In this document: piece by piece, positions 9,203 to 17,301 of the stretch
Position numbering within the stretch: position 1 is the first letter of the stretch
How the letters are laid out: the number at the start of each line of letters is the position of its first letter
Origin: Anabaena sp051781005
GTDB taxonomy: Bacteria; Cyanobacteriota; Cyanobacteriia; Cyanobacteriales; Nostocaceae
Reading direction: 5' to 3'
Length of the DNA stretch: 64,000 nucleotides
Assembly (NCBI RefSeq): GCF_051781005.1
Contig: NZ_JBPWOA010000017.1
Location: 186,001-250,000 of the forward strand
The notes under the pieces: generated by a model
What the model was told of the DNA's origin: nothing
What the model saw: the letters and a program-made list of their open reading frames with translations, nothing else
Database searches by the model: none
Position numbers and translations under genes: made by a program

Positions 9203-9288
9203 GGGTCGATGTCCGAGTGGTTAAAGGAGACGGACTGTAAATCCGTTGGCTTACGCCTACGCTGGTTCAAATCCAGCTCGGCCCACCA
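9203..9288 (+). tRNA. tRNA-Tyr (GTA)
   Basis: The acceptor arms GGGTCGA and TCGGCCC pair with one wobble. The anticodon loop contains CTGTAAA, giving anticodon GUA. A long class-II variable arm and a GGTTCAAATCC T-arm follow. The discriminator is A and CCA is encoded (9286-9288). Confidence 0.96.
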
Positions 9289-9301
9289 CTTTTAGAGATG
9301 T

Positions 9302-9348
9302 AAGTTACAATAGCTGAGTGTCGAGTAAACTTCTCAGCTTTGTAACTT
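9302..9348. repeat. 16-bp hairpin between the two tRNA genes
   Basis: Bases 9302-9318 pair with 9333-9348 over 16 base pairs with a single bulged T and a 14-base loop. No T-run follows, so it may be an RNA-processing or termination-assisting structure rather than a standard terminator. Confidence 0.7.
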
Positions 9349-9381
9349 GTAACTCGCAATTCAAGTTAACTTTCAGTTTTT

Positions 9382-9453
9382 GCCCGTGTGGCTCAGTGGT
9401 AGAGCACACCCTTGGTAAGGGTGAGGTCACGAGTTCAATCCTCGTCACGGGCT
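9382..9453 (+). tRNA. tRNA-Thr (GGT)
   Basis: The acceptor arms GCCCGTG and CACGGGC pair perfectly. The anticodon loop TTGGTAA gives anticodon GGU. A D-arm GCTCAGTGGTAGAGC and T-arm ACGAGTTCAATCCTCGT are present. The discriminator is T and CCA is not encoded. A T-rich run follows at 9453-9464. The integrase gene 200 bases downstream suggests this tRNA served as an integration target. Confidence 0.96.
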
Positions 9454-9543
9454 TTTTATTTTTTCTTAGAAAATTAATGTAAAATTAAGGGTTTTAGCCT
9501 TTTTAGAGGACTCAGAAGTTAAAAAACTGAGTTCTCTATTAGT

Positions 9544-9624
9544 TTTTTGACTATGATTTAGCTATGATCACAAGATTTTGAATATTCTACTTGTCTTTTT
9601 GACTATGATTTGACTATGATTTAG
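9544..9624. repeat. Direct repeats upstream of integrase (possible att/arm sites)
   Basis: The motif TGACTATGATTT occurs three times (9548-9559, 9600-9611 and 9611-9622), with a degenerate fourth (AGCTATGATC) at 9560-9569. The first two copies extend to TTTTTGACTATGATTT. Position between tRNA-Thr and the integrase suits recombinase arm-binding or autoregulatory sites; this is an inference. Confidence 0.65.
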
Positions 9625-9654
9625 TAGAGCAAATTATTATCATATTCATGAAGA

Positions 9655-10821
9655 ATGAATAAAACACGAAAAGAATCCAAAGGATCAGTAGGTATTGAAT
9701 CATTTCAGAGTCGATTACGTCTGAGACTACCAAGACAACTTTACCAAGGTACACAAAAGTATTTGACTCTGGGTTTAGCTGATACCCCTGAGAATAGAGA
9801 ATTAGCCGAACAGAAAGCACATCAAATAGAATTAGATATCCTATCTGGCAATTTTGACGAAACTCTGGCTAAATATAAACCACAAAGACATTTATCTATA
9901 GTGATTCCAGGTGAACCGCAGCAAGTATTAAGAATTGGTGAACTCTGGGATAGATATGTTGAATACAAGCGTCCATCTTTAAAACCAAGAACACTAGATA
10001 AATTAGCTGTTCTAGAAAAACATATTAAACGTTGTCCATATCAGGCTTTAGAGGAGGGTATAAAAATTAGGCTTTCACTATTGCAACAAACAACTAATTC
10101 ACAAGCTAAAGATGTACTTATGTATCTTTCTGCCGCTTGTAAATGGGGAATAAAATATGGGTTAGTGACTTTTAATCCTTTTGAGGGAATGTATAATGAG
10201 CTTCCTAAACATAAATGGCAGGATGAATCAAAGCCGAATGCTTTTAGTGAAGAAGAAAAACTAAAGATAATTCAGGCTTTTAGAAATTACAAACCATCTA
10301 AAGGTATAAGCTACAGACATTATGCGCCATTTGTGGAGTTTTTATTCTTGACAGGATGCCGACCTTCAGAAGCAATCGGTTTGCAATGGAAGAATATTAC
10401 ACCTGATTGTTCTAGAATTACTTTTGAAAGTGCATTAGTTCAGGTTGGGAATGGTGAAAGGGTTAGAGTTAATGGTTCTAAAAATAATAAAAAGCGGGTT
10501 TTTAACTGTAACCAAAAACTACAAGAATTGCTTTTAGAAATTAAATCTGACAATCATGAAATGCAATCTTTAGTTTTTCCATCACCAGATGGGCTATCTA
10601 TACATTATAGAAACTTTTCACGTCGAGCTTGGGATAAAATTGTAGACCAATTGGTAGAAAGACAAACAACTCCATACTCATGCCGTGATACTTTTATTTC
10701 TGAACAAATTGCTAAAGGTGTACCTACGGCTGTAGTTGCTAAATGGTGTGATAATTCTGTAGAGATGATAGAAAAAAAATATCTAGATTCTCAAGCATTA
10801 GAGCAACTTAAGCCGCTATAG
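9655..10821 (+). CDS. Tyrosine recombinase / phage-type integrase
   Basis: A 388-residue site-specific recombinase. The N-terminal part (about 1-100) is arm-binding-like, followed by a SAM-like core-binding domain (about 105-195) and the catalytic domain (about 215-385). Arg I is in TGCRPSEAIGLQW, a candidate Lys in GSKNNKKRVF, Arg II in PYSCRDTF and the nucleophile Tyr in EKKYLD. The usual His of HxxR is Tyr here, and the later His/Trp position appears to be Asn (AKWCDNS), as in some cyanobacterial phage integrases. No other phage or island genes follow; the next gene is convergent at 16 bases. It may be the last gene of a decayed element at tRNA-Thr. Confidence 0.9.
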   Translation: MNKTRKESKGSVGIESFQSRLRLRLPRQLYQGTQKYLTLGLADTPENRELAEQKAHQIELDILSGNFDETLAKYKPQRHLSIVIPGEPQQVLRIGELWDRYVEYKRPSLKPRTLDKLAVLEKHIKRCPYQALEEGIKIRLSLLQQTTNSQAKDVLMYLSAACKWGIKYGLVTFNPFEGMYNELPKHKWQDESKPNAFSEEEKLKIIQAFRNYKPSKGISYRHYAPFVEFLFLTGCRPSEAIGLQWKNITPDCSRITFESALVQVGNGERVRVNGSKNNKKRVFNCNQKLQELLLEIKSDNHEMQSLVFPSPDGLSIHYRNFSRRAWDKIVDQLVERQTTPYSCRDTFISEQIAKGVPTAVVAKWCDNSVEMIEKKYLDSQALEQLKPL

Positions 10822-10836
10822 TACAGTAATAGCTTT

Positions 10837-11373
10837 TTACGGCTGATGACTACGACGAATTTCTGTAATTTGATCTGCTACATCTAGTAGAGATTTCGAT
10901 ATTTCTGTCCCAGTGAGAATGATATCAACATGAAGAGGGCGTTTGGCGAGAAACTCTAAAACCTCTGCTTCTGGAATTAAGCCGAAGTTGATAGCTAAAC
11001 TTAACTCATCTAAAACAAAAAGAGAATACTTGCCTTCAGATACTACTTTTTGTGTATACTGCCACAACTGTTGTAAAGCTTGACATTCAGTTTCGTCCAA
11101 GTGTGGGGTATCAATACAACGGGGTAAGTCACAGCGAAGCCAATCTAAATTTTGAACCATTTGAATAGGCTTGTCATGTCCTTGACGAATACCACCTTTG
11201 AGAAACTGTACTATTAATACTGGTGTACCTTGACCTGCTATTCTCAGCGCTTGTGCCATAACGCTTGTGAAAAAGTTACGATGGGGACTAGTGAAAACTT
11301 GTAATAGTCCCTCAACTGAATATGGTAAGCTGAGAGTCGAATTGATACTTGGGGTTTCTAGTTGTGCAACCAT
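10837..11373 (-). CDS. CobO/BtuR-like protein lacking the P-loop
   Basis: The 178-residue protein follows the fold of cob(I)alamin adenosyltransferase CobO/BtuR: RIAGQGTPVLIVQFLKGG (about 44-60), YSLFVLDELSLAINFGL (about 116-132), and ILTGTEISKSLLDVADQITE near the end. The nucleotide-binding loop, normally GxGKGKTT, is replaced by SPHRNFFT at about residues 29-36. ATP-dependent adenosylation is therefore unlikely in the usual form. It may be a regulatory or cobamide-binding paralogue; this is an inference. The gene converges on the integrase. Confidence 0.8.
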   Translation of the reverse strand: MVAQLETPSINSTLSLPYSVEGLLQVFTSPHRNFFTSVMAQALRIAGQGTPVLIVQFLKGGIRQGHDKPIQMVQNLDWLRCDLPRCIDTPHLDETECQALQQLWQYTQKVVSEGKYSLFVLDELSLAINFGLIPEAEVLEFLAKRPLHVDIILTGTEISKSLLDVADQITEIRRSHQP

Positions 11374-11717
11374 AGGTTTAAGTTTAAAAAGTCACAATAA
11401 ATTAAATAGTTTTAGTTGAGAGTAGTAATCGCAAATCTAAGCTGTATAATCAGTCTGTTTTGTACAGGTCTAGTGTATTTCATGATTGCCATTATTTAGT
11501 CAAACACTAGATTTATTCTGAAGTCAAGAGCTATTTTGATTTACATTTTTGTTTTTCTTGCCTGAAGGTAGTTGTAAAAATAGAAACAAATAATTGGCAG
11601 TATTTATCAATTAAAACTCTGGGCTAGGGGCTGAAAATCATTAAAAAAGTAGATTTATCATTTTATTTGGGCAAAACAGAGTTAGGTGGTAGTGAATTAT
11701 AAGATGATGAGGAGTGA
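11374..11717. other. Divergent intergenic region, no gene seen
   Basis: This 344-base AT-rich gap separates the CobO-like gene from the divergent adenylate-kinase homologue and should hold both promoters. A GAGGAG ribosome binding site (about 11708-11714) precedes the ATG at 11718. No RNA gene or repeat is recognised. Confidence 0.55.
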
Positions 11718-12299
11718 ATGATTGTGAGATTGGTGATTCTAGGAGGTTCAGGATCTGGAAAAAGTACTCAAGCACAAAGGCTCTGCAAATACTTTGATGT
11801 TCCGCTGATTTCTACAGGTGAGATTTTACGAGACGCTATCTCTGGTGATAAAACAGGCAATGGCTATGGTGAACTGAATGATTTAGGACGTAATGCCCGT
11901 CCTTATGTGATCAGAGGGGAATTAGTCCCAGATGAAATGATGATTGAATTTATCAAGGTGCGTTTGAGTCAACAGGATGCTAATGGTGGTTGGATATTAG
12001 AGGGCTATCCTCGCACGGCTTTTCAAGCGGAAGAATTAGATTTTTTATTGGACAATTTGGGAGAAAAGTTAGATTGGGGAATATATCTGCAAGTACCACA
12101 GGCAGTGATGGTTAGCCGTTCCTTAGGGCGATCGCTCCCAGATGATCAACCAGAGATTGTACAGCGGCGTGTAGAGCTATTCTACGATCGCACAATTCCT
12201 ATCTTAGAATATTATGACCGTCGTCGTCGTTTATTAACTATTAATGGTGCCGATTCCCCAGAACAGGTACAGCAAAATATTCTGACTTTACTAGGGTGA
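11718..12299 (+). CDS. Adenylate kinase family nucleotide kinase
   Basis: A 193-residue P-loop kinase. Walker A is GGSGSGKST (about 8-16), then the NMP-binding segment STGEILRDAI and the ILEGYPRTAFQAEEL motif equivalent to the GFPR signature of adenylate kinases. The lid is short, giving the short form of the family. The likely reaction is phosphoryl transfer between ATP and a nucleoside monophosphate. Cyanobacteria often encode several Adk paralogues, so this may not be the main enzyme, and GYPR instead of GFPR marks it as divergent. Confidence 0.85.
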   Translation: MIVRLVILGGSGSGKSTQAQRLCKYFDVPLISTGEILRDAISGDKTGNGYGELNDLGRNARPYVIRGELVPDEMMIEFIKVRLSQQDANGGWILEGYPRTAFQAEELDFLLDNLGEKLDWGIYLQVPQAVMVSRSLGRSLPDDQPEIVQRRVELFYDRTIPILEYYDRRRRLLTINGADSPEQVQQNILTLLG

Positions 12300-12318
12300 C
12301 AGGAGGAGGCAGGGGGCA

Positions 12319-12340
12319 GCCCTTCGACTTCGCTCAGGGC
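12319..12340. repeat. Palindromic dispersed repeat, GCCCT...AGGGC form
   Basis: The core TTCGACTTCGCTC is bracketed by GCCCT and AGGGC. The same element occurs at 45942-45963, and a variant with CACT...AGTG ends occurs at 41721-41740. Confidence 0.75.
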
Positions 12341-12429
12341 AAGGGAGGGGGCAGGGAAGAAAATCACCACTCTTCCGTGATCCTGCGGTAATCTAAGAGG
12401 CAGAATGGAAAAATTTTGAGGCAACTTCA

Positions 12430-13173
12430 ATGACTTGGCAGCGTCCAGATGGTCGAAACTCCCACGAACTCCGTCCACTGAGTTTTTATCCCAATTTTAC
12501 CCGCTTTGCACCTGGTTCTGTTCTGGCAAAATGCGGTGATACGCAGGTACTTTGTACTGTTAGCGTTGCTGAGGGCGTGCCTAGATTTTTAAATGGGACT
12601 GGTAAAGGTTGGTTAACGGCTGAGTACCGGATGTTGCCATCTGCTACACAACAACGACATGAAAGGGAATTGTTGAAATTATCAGGACGGACACAAGAAA
12701 TTCAACGTTTAATTGGCAGGAGTTTAAGGGCAGCTTTGGATTTTGAGGTGTTGGGAGAACGGACGCTGACTGTAGATGCTGATGTGTTGCAAGCAGATGC
12801 GGGAACAAGGACAACGGCGATTACAGGTGGCTTTGTGGCCATGGCTCATGCTATTTCTCAATTATTGCAGCAGGGGGTGTTAGAGCGATCGCCTTTGTGC
12901 GGACAAATAGCGGCTGTTTCTGTCGGCTTATTGGAAAAAGAAGCATTTTTGGATCTTAATTATATTGAAGACGTAGCCGCATCTGTAGATTTTAATGTAG
13001 TCATGAATCAAAACCTGGAAATTATCGAAATCCAGGGAACAGCAGAGGAAGGCAGCTTTAACCGTCAGCAGTTAAACCAATTGCTGGATGTTTCAGAAAA
13101 AGGAATTCAGGAATTATTAATTGCCCAACGTAATGCAATACCTGACTGGAACACGCTGTTTATAGGAAATTGA
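12430..13173 (+). CDS. rph: Ribonuclease PH
   Basis: The 247-residue enzyme is full length and begins RPDGRNSHELRP, the family's N-terminal signature. It is a phosphate-dependent 3' exoribonuclease that trims tRNA precursors and acts as a ring hexamer. Internal motifs GKGWLTAEYRMLP and IGRSLRAALD are conserved phosphorolytic-site regions, and DADVLQADAGTRTTAITGG carries the catalytic Asp pair. Confidence 0.97.
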   Translation: MTWQRPDGRNSHELRPLSFYPNFTRFAPGSVLAKCGDTQVLCTVSVAEGVPRFLNGTGKGWLTAEYRMLPSATQQRHERELLKLSGRTQEIQRLIGRSLRAALDFEVLGERTLTVDADVLQADAGTRTTAITGGFVAMAHAISQLLQQGVLERSPLCGQIAAVSVGLLEKEAFLDLNYIEDVAASVDFNVVMNQNLEIIEIQGTAEEGSFNRQQLNQLLDVSEKGIQELLIAQRNAIPDWNTLFIGN

Positions 13174-13238
13174 GATGCAATATTTCCCGTCAATGGTCAG
13201 TTTTGGTGAATACTGACTAATATAAAAAGTTAATACTT

Positions 13239-14024
13239 ATGGCGGTAAAGTTGCAACCAACAAGAAATCGAAAGCAATGGTGGGTGATCCGCTGTTTTGC
13301 TACAGTGCTGCTCTTTGGTCAAATTTCGTTACATATAATTCAAGGAAAAACTTACTACCGGAAAATTTTGGAGCATATGGTGACTGCTGGGCCTGCTGCC
13401 CTCGCACCAGTTCTGCTAGTCAGTGGATTTGCTGGCATGATTTTCACCATACAAACAGCCAGAGAATTAGTCAGATTTGGTGCTGTTGAGTCTGTGGGAG
13501 GTGCTTTCGCTTTAGCCTTTTGCAGAGAATTAGCGCCAATTTTAACTGCTAGTATTATTGCCGGGCAAGTAGGTTCAGCATTTGCAGCAGAAATAGGGGC
13601 AATGCGAGTCACAGAACAGATTGATGCCCTGTATATGCTCAAAACTGACCCTATTGATTATCTCGTACTACCGAGAGTCATTGCTTGCTGTTTGATGATG
13701 CCTTTAATGATGATTTTTGCTTTAGTGATGGGCATTAGCGGGGGAACTTTTGCTGCATTCCAGTTTTATCGCGTTGAGCCAGAGACATTTTTAGAATCAG
13801 TGCGAGATTTTTTAGAACCTTCTGATATGTTGATTGTTTTGCTCAAAGGGTTGATTTTTGGGCTTATAGTTGCAGTCAATGGCTGTAGTTGGGGACTGAC
13901 TACCAAAGGAGGAGCCAAGGAAGTAGGAGAATCGGCGACAACGGCAGTTGTGACTACTTGGGTAGCAATTTTTATTATGGATTTTGTTTTGGCGTTGCTG
14001 CTGTTTGAGAAGCCAACATTTTAA
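13239..14024 (+). CDS. MlaE-family ABC permease (Ycf63-like)
   Basis: The 261-residue integral membrane protein has the MlaE/TGD1 family pattern: an amphipathic N-terminus, about five hydrophobic segments, and the signature ELAPILTASIIAGQVGSAFAAEIGAMRVTEQ split over about 100-130. It is the permease of a lipid-trafficking ABC system linking membranes (Mla in bacteria, TGD in chloroplasts). Neither the ATPase nor the MCE-domain partner lies nearby, so the complex must be encoded elsewhere. Confidence 0.93.
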   Translation: MAVKLQPTRNRKQWWVIRCFATVLLFGQISLHIIQGKTYYRKILEHMVTAGPAALAPVLLVSGFAGMIFTIQTARELVRFGAVESVGGAFALAFCRELAPILTASIIAGQVGSAFAAEIGAMRVTEQIDALYMLKTDPIDYLVLPRVIACCLMMPLMMIFALVMGISGGTFAAFQFYRVEPETFLESVRDFLEPSDMLIVLLKGLIFGLIVAVNGCSWGLTTKGGAKEVGESATTAVVTTWVAIFIMDFVLALLLFEKPTF

Positions 14025-14254
14025 AAAATTCCCGGTAATGTGTGAGTCAGACCTTCCACGTTTTTCAGAGCGGAAGCTAATTGATGGTTAGTACCACTGA
14101 CTACTGATAAATTATCATAAATAGTGATAAAGAACCTCTAGGTTGATTATTTCTGACCTGACTTGATGATGTTAAAAGTTTCAAAAGTTAAAATGGGAAA
14201 CTGTCATAAGTTAGGTATTGTATTGCTGGAAGCCGGCTATGTAATGATAAAGCC

Positions 14255-14977
14255 ATGAACAAAACGGTTGAAGTTTTACCGGATCTGCCAGCGCTGGTAG
14301 CACGGGCGCTAGATTTAATCTTGTCTAAATTGGAAACTGCCATTAAGGAACGGGGGCAATTTACTATTGCCTTATCTGGTGGTAGTACACCTAAGCCGTT
14401 GTACGAAGCAATAGGTAAGCAAAACCTACCTTGGGATAAAATTCATGTATTCTGGGGAGATGAGCGTTATGTACCACCAGATCACCCTGATAGCAATGAA
14501 TTGATGGCGCGTCGTGCCTGGTTAGATCAGGTTGCTATCCCAGCAGCTAATATTCACGCTATGCCAACCCTATCGGCTAATCCAGCGGTGGATGCGGCTA
14601 AGTATGAAAAGCACCTGCAAGAATTTTTTAATTCTGCGCCAGGAAATTTGCCTGCATTGGATGTAGTTTTATTGGGAATGGGTGATGATGCTCACACTGC
14701 ATCTTTGTTTCCACATACAGAAGCTCTAAATGTAAGCGATCGCTTGATTACTGTGGGCAATAAAGACGGTAATCCCCGGATCACCTTCACATACCCATTT
14801 ATTAACGCGGCTCGGTGCGTAATTTTTGCGGTGGCTGGTGCTAATAAACGACCAGCTTTAGCCCAAATTTTTGCCCCTGTAGCCGATGATTTTACCTACC
14901 CATCTCGCTTAATTAAACCCCAAGGGGAATTATTATGGCTGCTAGATGCAGCAGCAGGTTTGGAAATCAAACCTTAA
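14255..14977 (+). CDS. pgl: 6-phosphogluconolactonase
   Basis: The 240-residue protein has the Pgl signature ALSGGSTPKPLYEAI (about 38-52), WGDERYVPPDHPDSN (about 70-84) and LLGMGDDAHTASLFP (about 144-158). It hydrolyses 6-phosphogluconolactone in the oxidative pentose phosphate pathway, the main night-time and heterocyst reductant source in cyanobacteria. The zwf and opcA genes are not in the window. Confidence 0.97.
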   Translation: MNKTVEVLPDLPALVARALDLILSKLETAIKERGQFTIALSGGSTPKPLYEAIGKQNLPWDKIHVFWGDERYVPPDHPDSNELMARRAWLDQVAIPAANIHAMPTLSANPAVDAAKYEKHLQEFFNSAPGNLPALDVVLLGMGDDAHTASLFPHTEALNVSDRLITVGNKDGNPRITFTYPFINAARCVIFAVAGANKRPALAQIFAPVADDFTYPSRLIKPQGELLWLLDAAAGLEIKP

Positions 14978-14990
14978 ATTCAGTAGATGA

Positions 14991-15018
14991 CAGGGAACAG
15001 GAAATAGGGAACAGGGAA
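14991..15018. repeat. Heptamer tandem repeat (CAGGGAA family)
   Basis: Four units, CAGGGAA, CAGGAAA, TAGGGAA and CAGGGAA, lie directly after pgl. A related array lies at 59887-59907. Confidence 0.75.
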
Positions 15019-15125
15019 ACGGGGAAAATAACCTTACCTTATTGCCTATTGCCTTCTTACACTGACAACTAATAACTGCTTGCCAGTACTATATTTTACT
15101 ATGACCTTGACAAAGGCTTAAATTC

Positions 15126-16004
15126 ATGATCGTCTGCCCGAATTGCAATCATCCCAACCCAGACGGCGCTGTTCAGTGTGAAGCTTGCTACACGCCTTTA
15201 CCAGCAACTACTAACTGTCCCAGTTGTGGGGCAACTGTACAGGCAGATGCTGCTTTTTGCGGTCAGTGTGGCTATAACCTGCACTCTAATACTGCTGTAC
15301 CGGAGCCAACAATAGTAGGATCAACTATAGCCCCTGATATGCCTGTGGAATTACCACCATTGGTGTCTCCTGACCCAATGTTAGAACTTTTACAACCAGA
15401 CGCTCTAGGACTCAATGCTCCTGCTCAACCTCCTGCCCTTTCTACCCTACCACCAACGGTAGTAGCAGTAGCACCAGAACCCGTACAAGCACCCGCGCCA
15501 GTTCCACCACCTGCACCAGAACCCGTACAAGCACCCGCACCAGAAGCGATCGCACCACCTGCACTAGAACCGGAACCTGCCCCAGTTGTTCAACCTGAGC
15601 CAGAACCGGAACCAGCACCCGCGCCAGTTCCACCACCAGAAGCCGCTGTAAATGCCTCTAGAACACAATTACAGCAGGTGATAGCCCGGCTATTCCACGT
15701 TCAAAGTAATCAAGAAATTGAATTACCACAAAATCTATCTGTAGTTCATATCGGTAAACCTAATGACCGGATTCCTCCAGATATTGATGTTGCTGGATTT
15801 TCTAATTCAGAAATCGTCTCCCGGATTCATGCAGATATCCGTGTCGAGGGAGATGCTCATTATATAGAAGATGTGGGTAGTTCCAACGGCACTTATATTA
15901 ACAATTTGCCGCTGTTACCAGGGAACAGACACCGTTTACGTCCAGGCGATCGCATCAGCTTGGGTAAGGGAGATTTGGTGACTTTCTTATTTCAACTCTC
16001 TTAG
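15126..16004 (+). CDS. Zinc-ribbon / Pro-rich linker / FHA-domain protein
   Basis: The 292-residue protein has two N-terminal zinc ribbons (CPNC...CEAC at about 4-20 and CPSC...CGQC at about 31-50). A long linker rich in Pro, Ala, Glu and Val follows (about 90-185). A C-terminal FHA domain (about 195-290) has SRIHADI and SSNGTYINN motifs for phosphothreonine recognition. It is probably an adaptor that reads Ser/Thr phosphorylation. The linker is encoded by tandem DNA repeats of about 18-36 bases, a likely site of length variation. It precedes the M50 protease gene by 87 bases on the same strand. Confidence 0.92.
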   Translation: MIVCPNCNHPNPDGAVQCEACYTPLPATTNCPSCGATVQADAAFCGQCGYNLHSNTAVPEPTIVGSTIAPDMPVELPPLVSPDPMLELLQPDALGLNAPAQPPALSTLPPTVVAVAPEPVQAPAPVPPPAPEPVQAPAPEAIAPPALEPEPAPVVQPEPEPEPAPAPVPPPEAAVNASRTQLQQVIARLFHVQSNQEIELPQNLSVVHIGKPNDRIPPDIDVAGFSNSEIVSRIHADIRVEGDAHYIEDVGSSNGTYINNLPLLPGNRHRLRPGDRISLGKGDLVTFLFQLS

Positions 16005-16025
16005 CAGCATAATGGGTAATTGATA

Positions 16026-16076
16026 ATTCGTAATTCGTAATGAATAATATGTAGTTACAAATTACGAATTACGAAT
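16026..16076. repeat. Perfect 16-bp inverted repeat built from AATTCGT heptamers
   Basis: ATTCGTAATTCGTAAT (16026-16041) is exactly complementary to 16061-16076, with a 19-base loop. It sits between the FHA and M50 genes and could form a hairpin in DNA or mRNA. Confidence 0.85.
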
Positions 16077-16091
16077 ATAAATTGAGAATTT

Positions 16092-16832
16092 ATGCGACAA
16101 CCAAAAGACTTTCCACCTTTCCTGAGTCAAGAAGCTCCTTCAGAAGTAGAACGGATGGGGTTAACCTGGCTTGTGGGGGCTGCGATCGCTACTGCTATTT
16201 TATGGCAATTTCCTGGAGGGGATTATATTTTATACCCCTTCACCATCCTGGCAACATGGTTTCACGAAATGGGTCACGGCTTGATGGCTTTGATGTTGGG
16301 GGGTAATTTTCAGAAATTACAAATTTTCAGCAATGGTTCTGGTGTAGCAAGTTACTCTATCAGTTCTGCATTGGGGCCAATTGGCCCTGGTTTGGTTGCA
16401 GCCGCAGGGCCAATGGGGCCACCTATCGCCGGTGCAGCATTAATTCTCGCTTCCCGCCATTTTAAAACAGCTTCCCTGAGTTTAAAGATTTTAGGGGGAT
16501 TCTTATTATTTTCTACATTAGTTTGGGTACGTTCTTGGTTTGGGTTAATAGCAATTCCTGTATTAGGTTTAATTATTTTGGGAGTAGGTTTAAAAACTCC
16601 TCCCTGGGTACAGGGTTTTACAATTCAGTTTTTGGGTGTGCAAGCTTGTGTAAGTACATACCATCAATTAAATTATCTATTTAGTTATACGGCTGGCCCC
16701 TTGGGTCTTTCAGATACAGCACAAATGCAGAGGTATTTGTTGTTACCTTATTGGTTTTGGGGTGGGTTAATGGCTGTAGCTTCTTTGGTGATTTTAGTCC
16801 GCAGTTTACAGGTTGCCTATCGTTCGCAATGA
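16092..16832 (+). CDS. M50-family membrane metalloprotease-like protein
   Basis: The 246-residue integral membrane protein has the zinc-binding HEMGH (FHEMGHGLMALMLGG, about residues 58-72) within a hydrophobic region, and about six transmembrane segments. This matches the M50B-like family of intramembrane metalloproteases, although the second Asp-bearing motif is not obvious. It may act in regulated proteolysis, or be a non-proteolytic relative. The stop overlaps the next small gene by ATGA. Confidence 0.85.
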   Translation: MRQPKDFPPFLSQEAPSEVERMGLTWLVGAAIATAILWQFPGGDYILYPFTILATWFHEMGHGLMALMLGGNFQKLQIFSNGSGVASYSISSALGPIGPGLVAAAGPMGPPIAGAALILASRHFKTASLSLKILGGFLLFSTLVWVRSWFGLIAIPVLGLIILGVGLKTPPWVQGFTIQFLGVQACVSTYHQLNYLFSYTAGPLGLSDTAQMQRYLLLPYWFWGGLMAVASLVILVRSLQVAYRSQ

Positions 16833-17017
16833 TGGGTAATAAAAATCATAAAAAGGCTATAGAATCTTTCTTTAAGCAAATTGCCAAACATAAAGAAAAG
16901 CTTAAACTGGAACTAGAAAAGGATTTTCCTGATCTGGGTTTAATTAAGCATTGGGAAAAAGAGGTTAGGACTTTTGAAGAGAACATTCAGAAAAAGCTGA
17001 AAAGATTAGGACAATGA
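16829..17017 (+). CDS. Small charged protein, unknown
   Basis: The 62-residue product starts MMGNKNHKKAIESFFKQIAK and is rich in Lys and Glu, so a soluble helical hairpin is likely. The ATG at 16829 overlaps the M50 stop codon (ATGA), which argues for translational coupling. An upstream in-frame ATG at 16751 lies inside the M50 gene and is unlikely. The gene ends in a second ATGA overlap with the following gene. I do not recognise the family. Confidence 0.65.
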   Translation: MMGNKNHKKAIESFFKQIAKHKEKLKLELEKDFPDLGLIKHWEKEVRTFEENIQKKLKRLGQ

Positions 17018-17301
17018 ATATGCAGATTACTGAACAAAATCTTCCCATCACTAATTCTACTCTCAGTACCTTAATTACTGAATTGGGTGAAGAATGCCAG
17101 AAGGTACAAACGCTAATTAATCAGCTACAGTTACCGGGTTTAACCTCTGATCAAAAAGGTGACATTATAGCAGAACTGCTAGTGAGTGTAGTTCATCTGC
17201 ATACTCATTGTGATGATGATTTTCAGGAGCTAATTTCTAATGAACTAGAAGAGTTACCTGATGATGAACAAAAGCAGAATATAAAAGCTTTTTACTGTTG
17301 A
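17014..17301 (+). CDS. Small acidic protein, unknown
   Basis: A 95-residue acidic protein (MNMQITEQNLPITNSTLSTL at the start, EELPDDEQKQN near the end) with predicted helices. It overlaps the 62-residue basic protein gene by four bases. A basic/acidic pair translated in tandem might form a complex, or a toxin-antitoxin-like pair; this is only an inference. Its 3' end overlaps the convergent dehydrogenase gene by ten bases. Confidence 0.65.
   Translation: MNMQITEQNLPITNSTLSTLITELGEECQKVQTLINQLQLPGLTSDQKGDIIAELLVSVVHLHTHCDDDFQELISNELEELPDDEQKQNIKAFYC

Noticed and set aside
15442..15636. Antisense Leu/Val-rich 64-codon frame opposite the FHA linker
   Set aside because: It is a shadow of the repetitive Pro/Ala/Glu codons; low complexity only.
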